DNA from: a virus
Virus record (IMG/VR): IMGVR_UViG_3300044625_000541
Location: 1-38,412 of that record
Direction: 5' to 3' (one strand)
DNA length: 38,412 nt
Below, one piece after another: positions 1-9,007 of the stretch (positions are counted from its first letter, which is position 1; each line of letters begins with the position of its first letter). Made by a program: the position numbers and the translations under genes. The notes below the pieces were generated by a model. It did no database searches and had not been told where the DNA came from. It worked only from the letters and a program-made list of their open reading frames with translations.

Positions 1-127
1 AGCTTTGTAGTTCCTACAACCGTAGGACTTGCTATCTTGTCAATGTTGACTTTGCTATCAATAGCGTCAACCAACATATTACCTACCCGCGTGGCCGTGT
101 TTGCACCCGGTGACGTTTCGTTTTTTA
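1..127. repeat. terminal direct repeat, left copy (circular closure)
   Basis: These 127 bases are identical to the last 127 bases of the window (38286-38412), and one reading frame continues across the join. The simplest explanation is a circular or circularly permuted genome whose assembly overlaps itself by one k-mer length (127). A true short terminal repeat of the packaged DNA cannot be excluded from sequence alone. Confidence 0.95.
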
Positions 128-173
128 TTACGTTTGCGTCCGTGGTTAATTGAGCGTCTGTTCTTGTTGCCAT
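1..173 (-). CDS. tail protein, 5' part (continues at 38285 on the circle)
   Basis: The start codon is at 173-171, one base after the stop of the 284-residue tail gene on the other side of it, and the frame runs off the left edge. Joined across the repeat it makes 203 residues, beginning MATRTDAQLTTDANVIKNET. This N-terminus, rich in D, N and T with a following ANTATRVGNMLVDAIDSKVN stretch, resembles N-termini of tail or fibre proteins in Bacteroidetes phages. The rest of the gene is described under 37847-38412. The assignment to the tail comes mostly from position between tail-fibre and tail-tip genes. Confidence 0.8.
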   Translation of the reverse strand, partial: MATRTDAQLTTDANVIKNETSPGANTATRVGNMLVDAIDSKVNIDKIASPTVVGTTK

Positions 174-174
174 A

Positions 175-1029
175 TTAAATAATGTTTCGTATCAAAGTAT
201 TTTTTCTGCTTAACCAAACTTTACCAAACTGCAAAGGGTTTCTTTTGTCCGGGTTGCTTCGCTCATATCCTTCTGTAACCGTCCACTCAAAGCCATCGAT
301 CAACAAAGAACCGCGCACCGCATGAGCTAAAGCCAATTGAATCTTATTGTGCATGTAGTCAGGCATCATGTAGACATGAAGGTATTGCTGTAGGCTTAAG
401 ATAACAGACGTGTTAATGACCTTTGAATTGCTCAACTTCAAAGATGACTGACTGGTATCGTTTCTTTGCTCGAAGAACCGACAAGGTATTCTCAAATTAA
501 AGTAGTTGCCATTGTTGGGGTAATTTAACCCGGCAAAATTAGACTGTGATCCAAAATTACCTATTGATTTGTATTGTAAAAGGAATGTCCCGTAAGCCGG
601 GTTTGTCTTTATCAACGTACTGAATTTTACCAGATCGCTTTTGTAAAGAACGGTGAGCGATGCGCCAAGAAAAGTACTATCGAATGTATCGTCAAAAGTG
701 GCAACGTCACCGCGCAAAATATAGAACCTAAAATAAGCGTCCTCGCTAGTTAGTGAAGAAATATCAAATGTCAGATCGTAGTGAGCGTATCCGGTTTGAA
801 CTGTTTTTACAAATGATTTAAAGTCTACTTGGTTTCCGTTAACGTCATTGATACGTAGCCAGTACTTGTTATCCGTGTTGGCCTCGTTGCTGACTTGTAG
901 TTTTATAGCATCAGTAATAGTAAACTCTTGAAAAAAACACCTATGTTCGACAAACGCGTTGACCCGTTCGTTGTATGTCTCCGAGGACATAGGCCAGAAC
1001 TGTATAGGTAATGCGTCAGATACATTCAT
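175..1029 (-). CDS. tail-tip region structural protein (284 aa)
   Basis: I do not recognise a named family. The protein is rich in beta-forming and aromatic residues, has no signal peptide or membrane segment, and follows the large tail-tip gene in the same direction with a 39-bp gap. Its stop lies one base from the start of the next tail gene (173), so the tail operon continues across the circular junction. A minor tail or receptor-binding component is likely from position alone. The gap before it holds TAAATTTG on the minus strand, 7 nt ahead of the start, which resembles a Bacteroidetes -7 box but has no -33 partner. Confidence 0.7.
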   Translation of the reverse strand: MNVSDALPIQFWPMSSETYNERVNAFVEHRCFFQEFTITDAIKLQVSNEANTDNKYWLRINDVNGNQVDFKSFVKTVQTGYAHYDLTFDISSLTSEDAYFRFYILRGDVATFDDTFDSTFLGASLTVLYKSDLVKFSTLIKTNPAYGTFLLQYKSIGNFGSQSNFAGLNYPNNGNYFNLRIPCRFFEQRNDTSQSSLKLSNSKVINTSVILSLQQYLHVYMMPDYMHNKIQLALAHAVRGSLLIDGFEWTVTEGYERSNPDKRNPLQFGKVWLSRKNTLIRNII

Positions 1030-1068
1030 CTGGATGCAAATTTATAAATTATTCCCAATATAGTAAAT

Positions 1069-3411
1069 TTATTCATATTGAGATTCGTAGAAATCCTCAT
1101 AATATCTAGTCGGGCTATCATCTACAAAATCAGGAACGACAATATCAAAAGGCTCTTTAGGCCATGCAATCAGCCTCAATAAACCTGTCCCAATTTGGTA
1201 CTCTAGCGTTTTTATGAAGAATTTTTTATGATTTGCCTCGGTTTGGCTGATGCCTATACACAGGTTTCTGTTATCCCTGATTAGCTTGTATTCCTCCCAT
1301 GTTAAATAATGGTTAATTTCATAGGGCATAGGGATAAATAGGAAGTCAGAGGTAACCGAGATGTTGCCTTTCTCATTCACTAAGGTAGAATCACCTAGGC
1401 AAGACGTAGACATTTGCGAGGTCATATCAAAATTACCCTCGCCAGATGCGAACTTGAAAACGCTCCCAACGTAGGATTGAAGGCATCCGTTAAGATAGTT
1501 TGCCCACCGCAAAAAATTTCGGGCAGGGGTAAGTCTGCTATTGTATCGCGTCTCTTTGTTGGTCAGGTTTGTTAGTGTGGTGAAATTCTCGTCTAGTTCC
1601 GGGGTGAAACCGCCAGCTCCTAACGATCTCAAGGCTATTACAAAAGTTTCATCGTCATAGGTGTAGTTTGATGACTTCAATACACCTACTCGCCTTGTAG
1701 TTTCGAGTGTCAAAGAAGCCGCTACCCACTTGGAAAAAAGCGTTATTTTATTTCCTATCCGTCTGAATCGGCTGTTATATGTGTGTTTTGTTTGCGAATC
1801 GTCAATACCAGAAGCCGTACCAGTTCCGGTTGCGGCTTGTGATTGCCATTTGTCGTAACCTATTTCTACCTGATTAAAATGATGTTCGCTGTCGTAGGAT
1901 CGCTTTATCGAGTATACGTTTGAAAGGTTTACCAAAGGTGTTCCATCATCGTAGAAATATTCCTTTCGTTCTACTCTGATAATATCGTTACCGGATAATT
2001 TGTCATACCCCAATCCAAGGTTATAGATCGGGTTTATACCTTGCCACCATTCTTCAGCAGACTTAAAAAAAGGTTTTTCCGTTAGCGTGTATCCTCGTAT
2101 GTGCAAACCTTTAGCGTTGGCCAATAGTGATCCGCATCCAGTCGCTCCGTAAACCCGTGAGGTAAAAGCGTTACCCAGATACTCAGAGTACAAAGTAGCC
2201 TCATTGTCGGTGATCCGCTTGGTGATAGCGTCCATTATGTCGTGAGTGAGAAATGCTTTTGTAGTGGTATCGGGCGCAACTGAATTTATTGTGAATTTTA
2301 TAAAGGTGTTGTCCTTGTCTGGCTGTATTTTTATGTACTCGATATTGTCACCCCCACCTCCATTAAACCCTGCTGATGCTCTTTGGGACTCGGAGTAAAC
2401 ATAAATCTTGTCCCCAGGTTCAACGGCCACACCTAATAGTGTATATGTTGCGGTGACATACCCGGTGCTAACTTCACCAACAGAAGGAAAAACCGGAATT
2501 GATCCTGTAAAAAATTCTCCAAAAGTATTTCTGTTTTTTAGTGCGTTGCTTGCTGATAGATGTTCCCATATAAATCTAACCCTATATCTTTTGTCTGCAC
2601 CTACGTTTGACCCAGCAAAAACTTTAAGTATGTAATTTGATCTTACTTTTAAATCTACATCTAAAACACCTCCAAAGTTTAAGTCTAGTATTGGAAGATC
2701 AACAATTTGTTGAAATGGTGGATATGTTGATTGGCTTGAAATCCAAGCAAAACCATTTGCATAGTTAAAGCCCTGTGAAATTTCGCTTATTATAGGATTA
2801 AGGCTTTCTATGTTTCCGTATAGTGGATTATTTATATTTGAATTAGTCCCTAAAATGTCAGTAAATCCATTTTGCTCAAATTCCGTGTTTGAATTTGGTG
2901 TAGCTGAATATTTTTCTATTACTTTTTGACTAGGCAACGGCAAGGTAATATCATTCGCAGCCGTCACCGCGTCACCGCTCTCCGTAACAGTTGACTTAAT
3001 ATTTACCTTATTCTTGTAGCGTGAAATAAACTTAGTCCAGAATCCATTCTGGGTAAACACCATTTGTAGCATGTGGTCGGTGTCCAATGTCTCCACAAAC
3101 ATAGAAACAGCCAATTGCCCGGTGTATAGGGTTTCAAATACTCCAGTTTCGTCCTCGTCAATTTCTACTAGAATATCTATTTCGGCATCTTGCCCGTGTA
3201 GCTTCTCCACGTTTAGTAACCAGTCGCGGCCTCCATCCTCAGTGCCGTTCGAACCATAAGCGTTGAATGATGACTTGAAATACTCTACCAATGAATGAAA
3301 GTCTGGGTGACGTTCAAAGCCAATAGTAGAAGACTCCCATCCGTCCGGCTCAGATATTACCTTTGTCCCTTCAACCGCGTGTGTTAGTGTGAATCTAAAT
3401 ATCATACCCAA
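1069..3411 (-). CDS. large tail-tip / baseplate hub-like protein (780 aa)
   Basis: This is the second-largest tail gene after the tape measure and lies directly downstream of it, overlapping its stop by 10 bp; the second methionine (3405) could also be the start. That position in siphophages is normally held by the distal tail or hub protein. The N-terminus (LTHAVEGTKVISEPDGWESS) and the W/Y/F-rich body fit a folded beta-rich structural protein. I see no enzymatic motif. The stretch at about 2500-2930 is clearly more AT-rich than the flanks, which suggests exchange of an internal module. Confidence 0.75.
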   Translation of the reverse strand: MGMIFRFTLTHAVEGTKVISEPDGWESSTIGFERHPDFHSLVEYFKSSFNAYGSNGTEDGGRDWLLNVEKLHGQDAEIDILVEIDEDETGVFETLYTGQLAVSMFVETLDTDHMLQMVFTQNGFWTKFISRYKNKVNIKSTVTESGDAVTAANDITLPLPSQKVIEKYSATPNSNTEFEQNGFTDILGTNSNINNPLYGNIESLNPIISEISQGFNYANGFAWISSQSTYPPFQQIVDLPILDLNFGGVLDVDLKVRSNYILKVFAGSNVGADKRYRVRFIWEHLSASNALKNRNTFGEFFTGSIPVFPSVGEVSTGYVTATYTLLGVAVEPGDKIYVYSESQRASAGFNGGGGDNIEYIKIQPDKDNTFIKFTINSVAPDTTTKAFLTHDIMDAITKRITDNEATLYSEYLGNAFTSRVYGATGCGSLLANAKGLHIRGYTLTEKPFFKSAEEWWQGINPIYNLGLGYDKLSGNDIIRVERKEYFYDDGTPLVNLSNVYSIKRSYDSEHHFNQVEIGYDKWQSQAATGTGTASGIDDSQTKHTYNSRFRRIGNKITLFSKWVAASLTLETTRRVGVLKSSNYTYDDETFVIALRSLGAGGFTPELDENFTTLTNLTNKETRYNSRLTPARNFLRWANYLNGCLQSYVGSVFKFASGEGNFDMTSQMSTSCLGDSTLVNEKGNISVTSDFLFIPMPYEINHYLTWEEYKLIRDNRNLCIGISQTEANHKKFFIKTLEYQIGTGLLRLIAWPKEPFDIVVPDFVDDSPTRYYEDFYESQYE

Positions 3412-5840
3412 TCACCCATTGACAAAGATCGAACTTTCTTTGTAAGATTCTCTCCTACCTTTCTGCTTTCGTACACCGTTGCCATGTTGCGGGTAAGTTT
3501 AGGATTGCTTGGTTTGTTCTTAGCCGTTATTTCCTTCAATGATCGAAGCTCTTTCAATAGCCTGTCATCTGATCTCGACTCGCTTCTTTCCGGTCTGCTA
3601 ATTCCGGCCATTGCCAGCATCTTCATTGTTTCTTCGTTCGGTATAACCTCTGTTCCACGTGGAAGATCCAAGACTGTAGCGGTTGCGGGTGATAGCCTAA
3701 CGTCACCAGATGGCATTACCATTAACTCCTCCCCTCGTTCACCTACTATAGCAAGTCCTCCAGGATGATTTTCGGTTCCTTTAAAGTATTGAGGGATCGG
3801 TTTTGATGAAATAGCCGCTACCTGAACCGCTGCCAATGCTGCGTAAACAGCCGCTAAAGGTGGGCCGCCTTTAACAAGACCAGCTAACGTTGCCTGTATT
3901 CCTTTGATAGTAGCGTCAATAATATCCGCATCTCTTTGCCTGATCGCTACCTGTCTTTGCTCTTGCCTCCTTTTTCTTTCAAGTGCCTCAATTCTTAAAG
4001 CTGATTGAGCCTCGATTTTAGCTTTTGCCTCCGCATTACCTCCCGCTATTAGTATTTCATTGGCAGCACGTTCGCGCTCTTTGTTTATCTCGCTTTCGAT
4101 GTTTAGTATCCTCTGTTGCGATTGATTGTTTTGGAGTAAATTGACGGCCTGTGAGAATTGACTATAAATCTGGTATGCTTGCCCTAGTGAGTTAGATACC
4201 TCTTTAACTTGAGAAATAAACAAAGCCCTTCGATTTTCCGCATAAGCTTGATCTGTTTTAAGCATGTCCGCGTCATGCTTTGCTTTTTCATTTAGCTCTT
4301 GATTCCATGCCTGATCTAATATATTTTTTGTTTTGCCTAACAGGTCATCAAGCTGATCCAGAACTTTAGGAGAAAAGTCAGCAACGGTATCGTCATAAAT
4401 AATAGATACATTGTAGTCAAGAGCCTGATCCGCTTCCTCTTCTGCTATTAAAGCCTTTATTTTCTTGATCCTTTCCTGACCTTCTTTTATTAATTTGTCG
4501 GTTATATCTTTGGCATCGTCTATTTGCTTTTGTTTTCTACGTGCTTCGATCAATTCTATTTCATTCTCTGCTGACTTTTTTGCCTCATTGAACTCTTTTA
4601 GCTTTGACATCTTTTCTTCATTGACAGTAAAGACAATAGACCTAGCGGCTAAACTTGCCAAGTAGTCTATTTTCATTATGTCACCAGCTGACTTGATAGC
4701 TGTTTCCGCTGTCTTGATAATTGCTCTTTGCTTTTCAAGCTCCAGTTCGGTAGCATCTCCGTGAGCTATTTCCATTAGTTTTATCTCATGGTCGTATCGT
4801 TTTGTCAACGCGTCCATTTCCCTCTTTGACCTCTCAATCATTGAAGTGGTTAGCTTTTCTGCTTGCGCCTCAAAATATTTGAAAGCGATGATAGCGGCAG
4901 CAATTGCTCCGGCAATCAAGAAAATTGGATTTGTTAAAAGAGCCTTGCCAAGTTGACCCAAAGCCGAACCGAACCCACCGAGTCCAGCAATAGCCTCTTT
5001 AAATGTCATCTGTTTTGCTAGTTCAGCAATCCCTTTTATCTGAACAGCAGCGCCTCTAAAGTCTAGGTTCCTGACCTTTTCACCTAACATCCCGAACCTT
5101 GTCCCAAGATTTTCCAGTGATGTATCACCCTGAAATGCTTTTGCCTCGTCTTTAGCGTCTGCAATCTTATCCCCTATTTCACCAGCGCGCCTTGCTGCAT
5201 CCTGATATTCTTTGGAAGATTGACCTAATGTATCGGCAATGGCTACCATTTCTCCACGGGCGGCCTTTAGTTCTGCTTTTAATCCGGTCAATGCCCCTTC
5301 ATAATTTCCAACTGTGTCTTTGTGGACACCCATGCCTTTATTGAGCTTTACGACTTCATTGTATTGCTCTTCAATGGCTTTACTTAAATCCTTTCCGGTC
5401 TTGGTATTGCGTTCTTCCTCGGTTCTTAGAGCCGCATAAGCCGCCCTGTTGGCTTTCAATGCAGCCTCTAATTCTTTAATCGAAGAAGTGGCAGCCCTAA
5501 CGTTGATCGCCTCTTTGTCTCCAAGTGCGTTGCGTTGCTTTTGCTGTTCCTTCAAGTCTTTTAATATCGTAGCTTGCTTTTGGTATTCATCGCTTTGCTT
5601 TGCGGTTTCTGTTTTGATCTGCTTACTTACCGTGGCAAGTACACGCATTTCCTCAGTCAGCTTGTTAGTATCTTCTTTGGATTGTTTTAGTCCGGCTCCA
5701 CCGATGCCCTGCCCGATTTCCTTACTTGAAGTCTTTACTTGACCAACAACTACCAAAAGTTTTTCCAACTCCTTTGTAAGTATCGCAGGGGCTTCCAGCG
5801 CGTCATCACTGATGAGGTCTTGTCTAGTTATCTCTGACAT
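3402..5840 (-). CDS. tail tape measure protein (812 aa)
   Basis: The tape measure protein sets tail length and fills the tail tube. It is the longest frame of the window, with long charged helices typical of coiled coils over about residues 20-240 and 330-660. A hydrophobic segment lies near residues 298-322 (LLTNPIFLIAGAIAAAIIAF). A C-terminal module near residues 690-745 contains GGLAIVGERGEELMVMPSG, which is typical of tape measure C-termini in phages of this host group. At 812 residues, about 1.5 A per residue would give a tail near 120 nm; that figure is inference. It overlaps the genes on both sides, indicating a tightly coupled operon. Confidence 0.93.
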   Translation of the reverse strand: MSEITRQDLISDDALEAPAILTKELEKLLVVVGQVKTSSKEIGQGIGGAGLKQSKEDTNKLTEEMRVLATVSKQIKTETAKQSDEYQKQATILKDLKEQQKQRNALGDKEAINVRAATSSIKELEAALKANRAAYAALRTEEERNTKTGKDLSKAIEEQYNEVVKLNKGMGVHKDTVGNYEGALTGLKAELKAARGEMVAIADTLGQSSKEYQDAARRAGEIGDKIADAKDEAKAFQGDTSLENLGTRFGMLGEKVRNLDFRGAAVQIKGIAELAKQMTFKEAIAGLGGFGSALGQLGKALLTNPIFLIAGAIAAAIIAFKYFEAQAEKLTTSMIERSKREMDALTKRYDHEIKLMEIAHGDATELELEKQRAIIKTAETAIKSAGDIMKIDYLASLAARSIVFTVNEEKMSKLKEFNEAKKSAENEIELIEARRKQKQIDDAKDITDKLIKEGQERIKKIKALIAEEEADQALDYNVSIIYDDTVADFSPKVLDQLDDLLGKTKNILDQAWNQELNEKAKHDADMLKTDQAYAENRRALFISQVKEVSNSLGQAYQIYSQFSQAVNLLQNNQSQQRILNIESEINKERERAANEILIAGGNAEAKAKIEAQSALRIEALERKRRQEQRQVAIRQRDADIIDATIKGIQATLAGLVKGGPPLAAVYAALAAVQVAAISSKPIPQYFKGTENHPGGLAIVGERGEELMVMPSGDVRLSPATATVLDLPRGTEVIPNEETMKMLAMAGISRPERSESRSDDRLLKELRSLKEITAKNKPSNPKLTRNMATVYESRKVGENLTKKVRSLSMGDWV

Positions 5841-6486
5841 GCTTTTGGTTTCTTTCGTTGATGATCTTTTTGTACTCGTTAAATCTTGCCAGCTTCAACC
5901 CTTCCGGTAAATCAAACTCCAGACAAATAGTAAGCCCTGCCATTATCTCTTCAAACGTTGCGGCCTTTTGCCCCTCTTTTGGCAACATGCCGGCTATTTC
6001 GTTGGATTTCATTTTCATTCGCGTGATTAACCCGTCTGACTTACGCATAGCCGCGTTAATACTTTGCACGTATGACAATGAATCTTTTGTGTCTATCCTA
6101 TACCCTTTCTCGTTTAGTTCTGATATGTAGTTGTCATCAACAAAAAACATCAACTGAATTAGCGTACACTTAACCACGTTGTACTCTGCGATCAGGTAAT
6201 TATACCCTTCGATCACATCACAATAGTTCAAGTAATCAAAGCCACCATTCAGCTTGTAATTTTCTCTTACTAACTCTTCCCACTTTTCAAACAACTCTTT
6301 TTCACTTGCCTTGCCTTTAATAAGTAACCCTTTCAAGTCCATTGTCTGTGCAATAGTGAGATAATTTTGTAGGGTTATGTCATTGTAGGTGTAAAACTTT
6401 GCGGTATTCCTTTTGAACTTCTGGCTTAATTTCTTGCCTGTATTCTTCCAGGCTGTCTTGATTGAGTCCAAATATTTCAGTCCCAT
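5824..6486 (-). CDS. tail assembly protein upstream of the tape measure (220 aa, start uncertain)
   Basis: I do not recognise the family. The gene sits immediately before the tape measure and overlaps it by 17 bp, the position of tail assembly chaperones in siphophages. The protein-like sequence seems to begin near KFYTYNDITLQNYL (nt about 6408), but no ATG, GTG or TTG lies close before it in frame. The first upstream ATG (6486) makes a 107-bp overlap with the preceding gene, whose frame encodes a convincing C-terminus over that stretch. The next in-frame ATG is at 6342. Either a long overlap, a ribosomal frameshift from the upstream gene, or an unusual start is needed. Confidence 0.7.
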   Translation of the reverse strand: MGLKYLDSIKTAWKNTGKKLSQKFKRNTAKFYTYNDITLQNYLTIAQTMDLKGLLIKGKASEKELFEKWEELVRENYKLNGGFDYLNYCDVIEGYNYLIAEYNVVKCTLIQLMFFVDDNYISELNEKGYRIDTKDSLSYVQSINAAMRKSDGLITRMKMKSNEIAGMLPKEGQKAATFEEIMAGLTICLEFDLPEGLKLARFNEYKKIINERNQKHVRDN

Positions 6487-6817
6487 ATTTTTGCATTAAC
6501 TCGCCAGTCTTTTCATCCGTACTTGAAAACGTGATCGGGAACTTGTCAGTCCTGGCAAAGAATCCCTGATAAAAGTCACCACTAAGTTTTAAGTCTACAA
6601 CGCCAGCCGGGTTTAACGATCTCTTAAATGCTGCATAGTTCGGATTTCGATATTGTCCTAAACTCTGACCGTTTGCATCCTTACCCGAAAACAACTGATC
6701 AGTGTTTAAGTCTATGGCCTGATTCTTTGACTCCACGACAACTTTCAATAGCATGTCCTCAATTTCTTGAGTTCCTAACGATTTGATTTTGTCCAAGTAG
6801 TCCTTAATCTTTCCCAT
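6380..6817 (-). CDS. neck / tail completion protein candidate (145 aa)
   Basis: The sequence has a helical N-terminus and a middle section DLKLSGDFYQGFFARTDKF that resembles small tail-completion or minor capsid proteins found next to the tail tube gene in Bacteroidetes phages. It follows the probable major tail protein and precedes the tail assembly and tape measure genes, which fits a completion or joining role. Its start lies directly against the T-run of a strong terminator (6818-6850). The 3' end overlaps the next frame by 107 bp. Confidence 0.65.
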   Translation of the reverse strand: MGKIKDYLDKIKSLGTQEIEDMLLKVVVESKNQAIDLNTDQLFSGKDANGQSLGQYRNPNYAAFKRSLNPAGVVDLKLSGDFYQGFFARTDKFPITFSSTDEKTGELMQKYGTEIFGLNQDSLEEYRQEIKPEVQKEYRKVLHLQ

Positions 6818-6850
6818 AAAAAAAGGAGACCGGGTCTAAGTCCGGCCTCC
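6818..6850 (-). terminator. Rho-independent terminator after the major tail gene
   Basis: On the minus strand the sequence reads GGAGGCCGG, an 8-base loop, CCGGTCTCC, then seven T. The stem is nine pairs with one G-U. The T-run touches the ATG of the next gene at 6817. It should cut transcription after the highly needed tail-tube product and lower expression of the tail-completion and tape measure genes. Confidence 0.9.
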
Positions 6851-6858
6851 AATTAAAC

Positions 6859-7722
6859 CTAAACCGTAACCTTTCCGCCAGTCGATTCGTAACCGGGTAT
6901 GCTCAATAAACTTGCAGCTCTGATGTTCACAATGTCACCCACCGTGAATGCAGCGCTTGAGTTGATTGAATAAGTACCGTCAGTTGCTTGCGTTACCGTG
7001 GTGATCGTGCGAACGGTTCCACCAGAAGAAACTACCGAGAAGTCAGCAGCAACCAATCCGTCAAGGCTTGTTCCATCACAGGTAGCCTTAACTGTTACTC
7101 TGATCAATGAAGTTGTAGCCGATCCAACTTGGACAACATCCACGTCAACGATTGAAAACAAAGCGTTTACAAATCCAGCCGTACTTACAATAGTACCGTT
7201 AACGTCCAATTCCTTATTATCGGAAAGAACCATGTAGATAGGTGTTTTTGTGGATACCGTTCCAGCAGCAAACTTCAATTTCTCCACGTTCAACAGTTCA
7301 ATGTCGAAGCCTACAAAGTTTCCGTTTTCAGTTGTACCAATGATCTGGTTTTCTGAATCGATCAAGAATACTTTGGCGCTTGCATTTCCGCTATGCGTGA
7401 ACATAGCCTTATGCAAACAAAGGCTTTCACGAACGGCCATTTTGAAACGATAGCGACCATCACGAACCTTCAACGAACTCAATTCGGTTTCCTCATAAAC
7501 GGCATCTTCGCTTGCATCTTCAAACATTTTGAACTTAGGCCACAGATAGATTCTGTTTGAGGCAGAAGCTAAAAGAGCCGCTTGCCATTGTGCCTGAAGT
7601 AGCGCGTTGGTAGGGGTCAAAAAGAATCCAGCAGGGGTAGTAATCATGCCTTTGATTAACTCAGGCAATGAGTTACACTTGGATATTCCAAGATTTTTTT
7701 TAAGTATTACGCAATCTGGCAT
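6859..7722 (-). CDS. probable major tail (tube) protein with C-terminal Ig-like region (287 aa)
   Basis: The gene lies between the tail-terminator-type gene and the completion/tape-measure genes and is followed by the strongest terminator in the window, both expected for the major tail subunit. The N-terminal about 190 residues are mixed alpha/beta. The last about 95 residues (after VDVDVVQVGSATTSLIRVTV) form a T/S/V-rich repeat-like beta domain that resembles Ig-like additions on tail tubes. There is no signal peptide. The function is inferred from position and composition, not from a recognised motif. Confidence 0.65.
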   Translation of the reverse strand: MPDCVILKKNLGISKCNSLPELIKGMITTPAGFFLTPTNALLQAQWQAALLASASNRIYLWPKFKMFEDASEDAVYEETELSSLKVRDGRYRFKMAVRESLCLHKAMFTHSGNASAKVFLIDSENQIIGTTENGNFVGFDIELLNVEKLKFAAGTVSTKTPIYMVLSDNKELDVNGTIVSTAGFVNALFSIVDVDVVQVGSATTSLIRVTVKATCDGTSLDGLVAADFSVVSSGGTVRTITTVTQATDGTYSINSSAAFTVGDIVNIRAASLLSIPGYESTGGKVTV

Positions 7723-7741
7723 AATTTTTTACTTTAAATTG

Positions 7742-8254
7742 TTAACAATTTTTTTTCTTCTTACTACTAATCTTTAAATTGGTAATCTCTATCGCGTCAA
7801 TTGGATCTGAAAAGATGTTTGCAACCTTAATCGAACCTGATTCGGTACCCCAGAAGTATCGCCTTGTTTCGGTGTGTGGTGGGTATTCTTGATCACCGTC
7901 CCATGTAAACAAGCCGACCTCTCCAAGACATTGCATGAATAATTCATACAATGGGATCAGAATTGGTTTAAAAACCTTTTCAAGCCTTTCCGGTGCGTTG
8001 TACTTTTGATCCGTTCTGTTGACTATTGCCATGTTCAAAGTATGATCGGTAACGTTCCCATCAACGCTTCCAGAAGTATCCAACCGCAAAATGATTAGCG
8101 GATACTTTTTACTCCTGTTTATCGGGTCTGTTTCCTTCAATTGCAGCCTTTGATTTACCTCTTGAATATGTCCGTACATATACTCAGGCGTTGTCGTTCC
8201 CAACTTAACCCGCATCAATGCGACCACCTGTTCCATTGCTTCCTCGATTATCAT
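7742..8254 (-). CDS. neck / tail terminator-like protein (170 aa)
   Basis: The protein starts with an amphipathic helix (MIIEEAMEQVVALMRVKLG), has a central beta section and ends with a lysine cluster (KISSKKKKNC). It overlaps the connector gene by 4 bp (ATGA) and precedes the tail tube gene. In siphophage order this is the place of the tail terminator or a neck protein. No catalytic motif is visible, so the assignment is positional. Confidence 0.6.
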   Translation of the reverse strand: MIIEEAMEQVVALMRVKLGTTTPEYMYGHIQEVNQRLQLKETDPINRSKKYPLIILRLDTSGSVDGNVTDHTLNMAIVNRTDQKYNAPERLEKVFKPILIPLYELFMQCLGEVGLFTWDGDQEYPPHTETRRYFWGTESGSIKVANIFSDPIDAIEITNLKISSKKKKNC

Positions 8255-9006
8255 AAACCAAAATTGTTTATGTATTCAGGGAAATAAAACTTTGTATTCA
8301 AGTAAGACCTGAAATCAGTGTATCCTTTAGATTGTACCTCTGCGTTAAAAGACGCGTGGTTTGAGTAGAGGTAACCATATAAAGAATCTTCGTGATAAAG
8401 TCCGAACGTTCCAAAGTGTCCTAGTCTTCCAAAGGCACGATCATACAAACCAATCCCGTCATAACTTCCCATCTTTTCGACAAACCTATTATAGTGCCTG
8501 ACGATTATCTGGTTAGGTGAAACAATATCGGAGTTTTGAGACTTTGCCTTGACAACACCAAGAGGCGCAACGGTTGAATCATACTCTTTCAGGTACATAG
8601 AGTGAACATACGGCTTTAAGCCATCAACAAATCCATCCCAATTATTTTCTTTGCCCTCGTTGTCGTACTTGTCACCATTGCTTAATTTAAGCCACTTGTT
8701 TACGGGTTGTAAATCCCACTTGCTCGAAATGCCCGGGACTTCCCCTGCTGTTGTGAGTGCATTGGCTTGGTAGATATTACTCCCGTAAACAACTTGACTT
8801 AAACTTGCATAGGCAACTGTCGCAGACCATTCCGCAGGCAGCGCTTCGATACCGGATTTTAAAGCATCGTAGAAAACAGACCCCAACAGTTTTTTAAGCA
8901 TACGTTCCTCGGTGTCCTTAATGTAGGCATTGATACCATTGGTATTTTCTGCCTGTGTAGGGATCAGGTAAGGAGCAATGTAAAAATCTGTTGAGGTCAA
9001 AAACAT
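8251..9006 (-). CDS. head-tail connector protein with carbohydrate-binding-like insertion (251 aa)
   Basis: The gene follows the capsid genes and precedes the neck gene. The start FLTSTDFYIAPYLIPT and the helical and aromatic C-terminus resemble a conserved connector-type family of Bacteroidetes phages (I believe DUF6712, not checked). Residues about 60-100 look inserted: W60, Y66, VVYGSNIYQAN, GEVPG, then W97 match the spacing of the CBM5/12 chitin-binding fold. Flanking residues continue the connector-like sequence. The insertion could be surface-exposed on the neck and bind glycans; this is inference. Confidence 0.7.
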   Translation of the reverse strand: MFLTSTDFYIAPYLIPTQAENTNGINAYIKDTEERMLKKLLGSVFYDALKSGIEALPAEWSATVAYASLSQVVYGSNIYQANALTTAGEVPGISSKWDLQPVNKWLKLSNGDKYDNEGKENNWDGFVDGLKPYVHSMYLKEYDSTVAPLGVVKAKSQNSDIVSPNQIIVRHYNRFVEKMGSYDGIGLYDRAFGRLGHFGTFGLYHEDSLYGYLYSNHASFNAEVQSKGYTDFRSYLNTKFYFPEYINNFGL

Positions 9007-9007
9007 C

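Noticed and set aside
1-127. Direct terminal repeats for packaging
   Set aside because: The length equals a common assembly k-mer (127) and a gene crosses the join without interruption, so an assembly overlap of a circular map is more likely, though not proven.
1036-1043. TAAATTTG box before the 284-residue tail gene as a promoter
   Set aside because: It matches TAnnTTTG but has no TTG at the right distance and stands in an operon with AT-rich gaps, so a chance match is likely.
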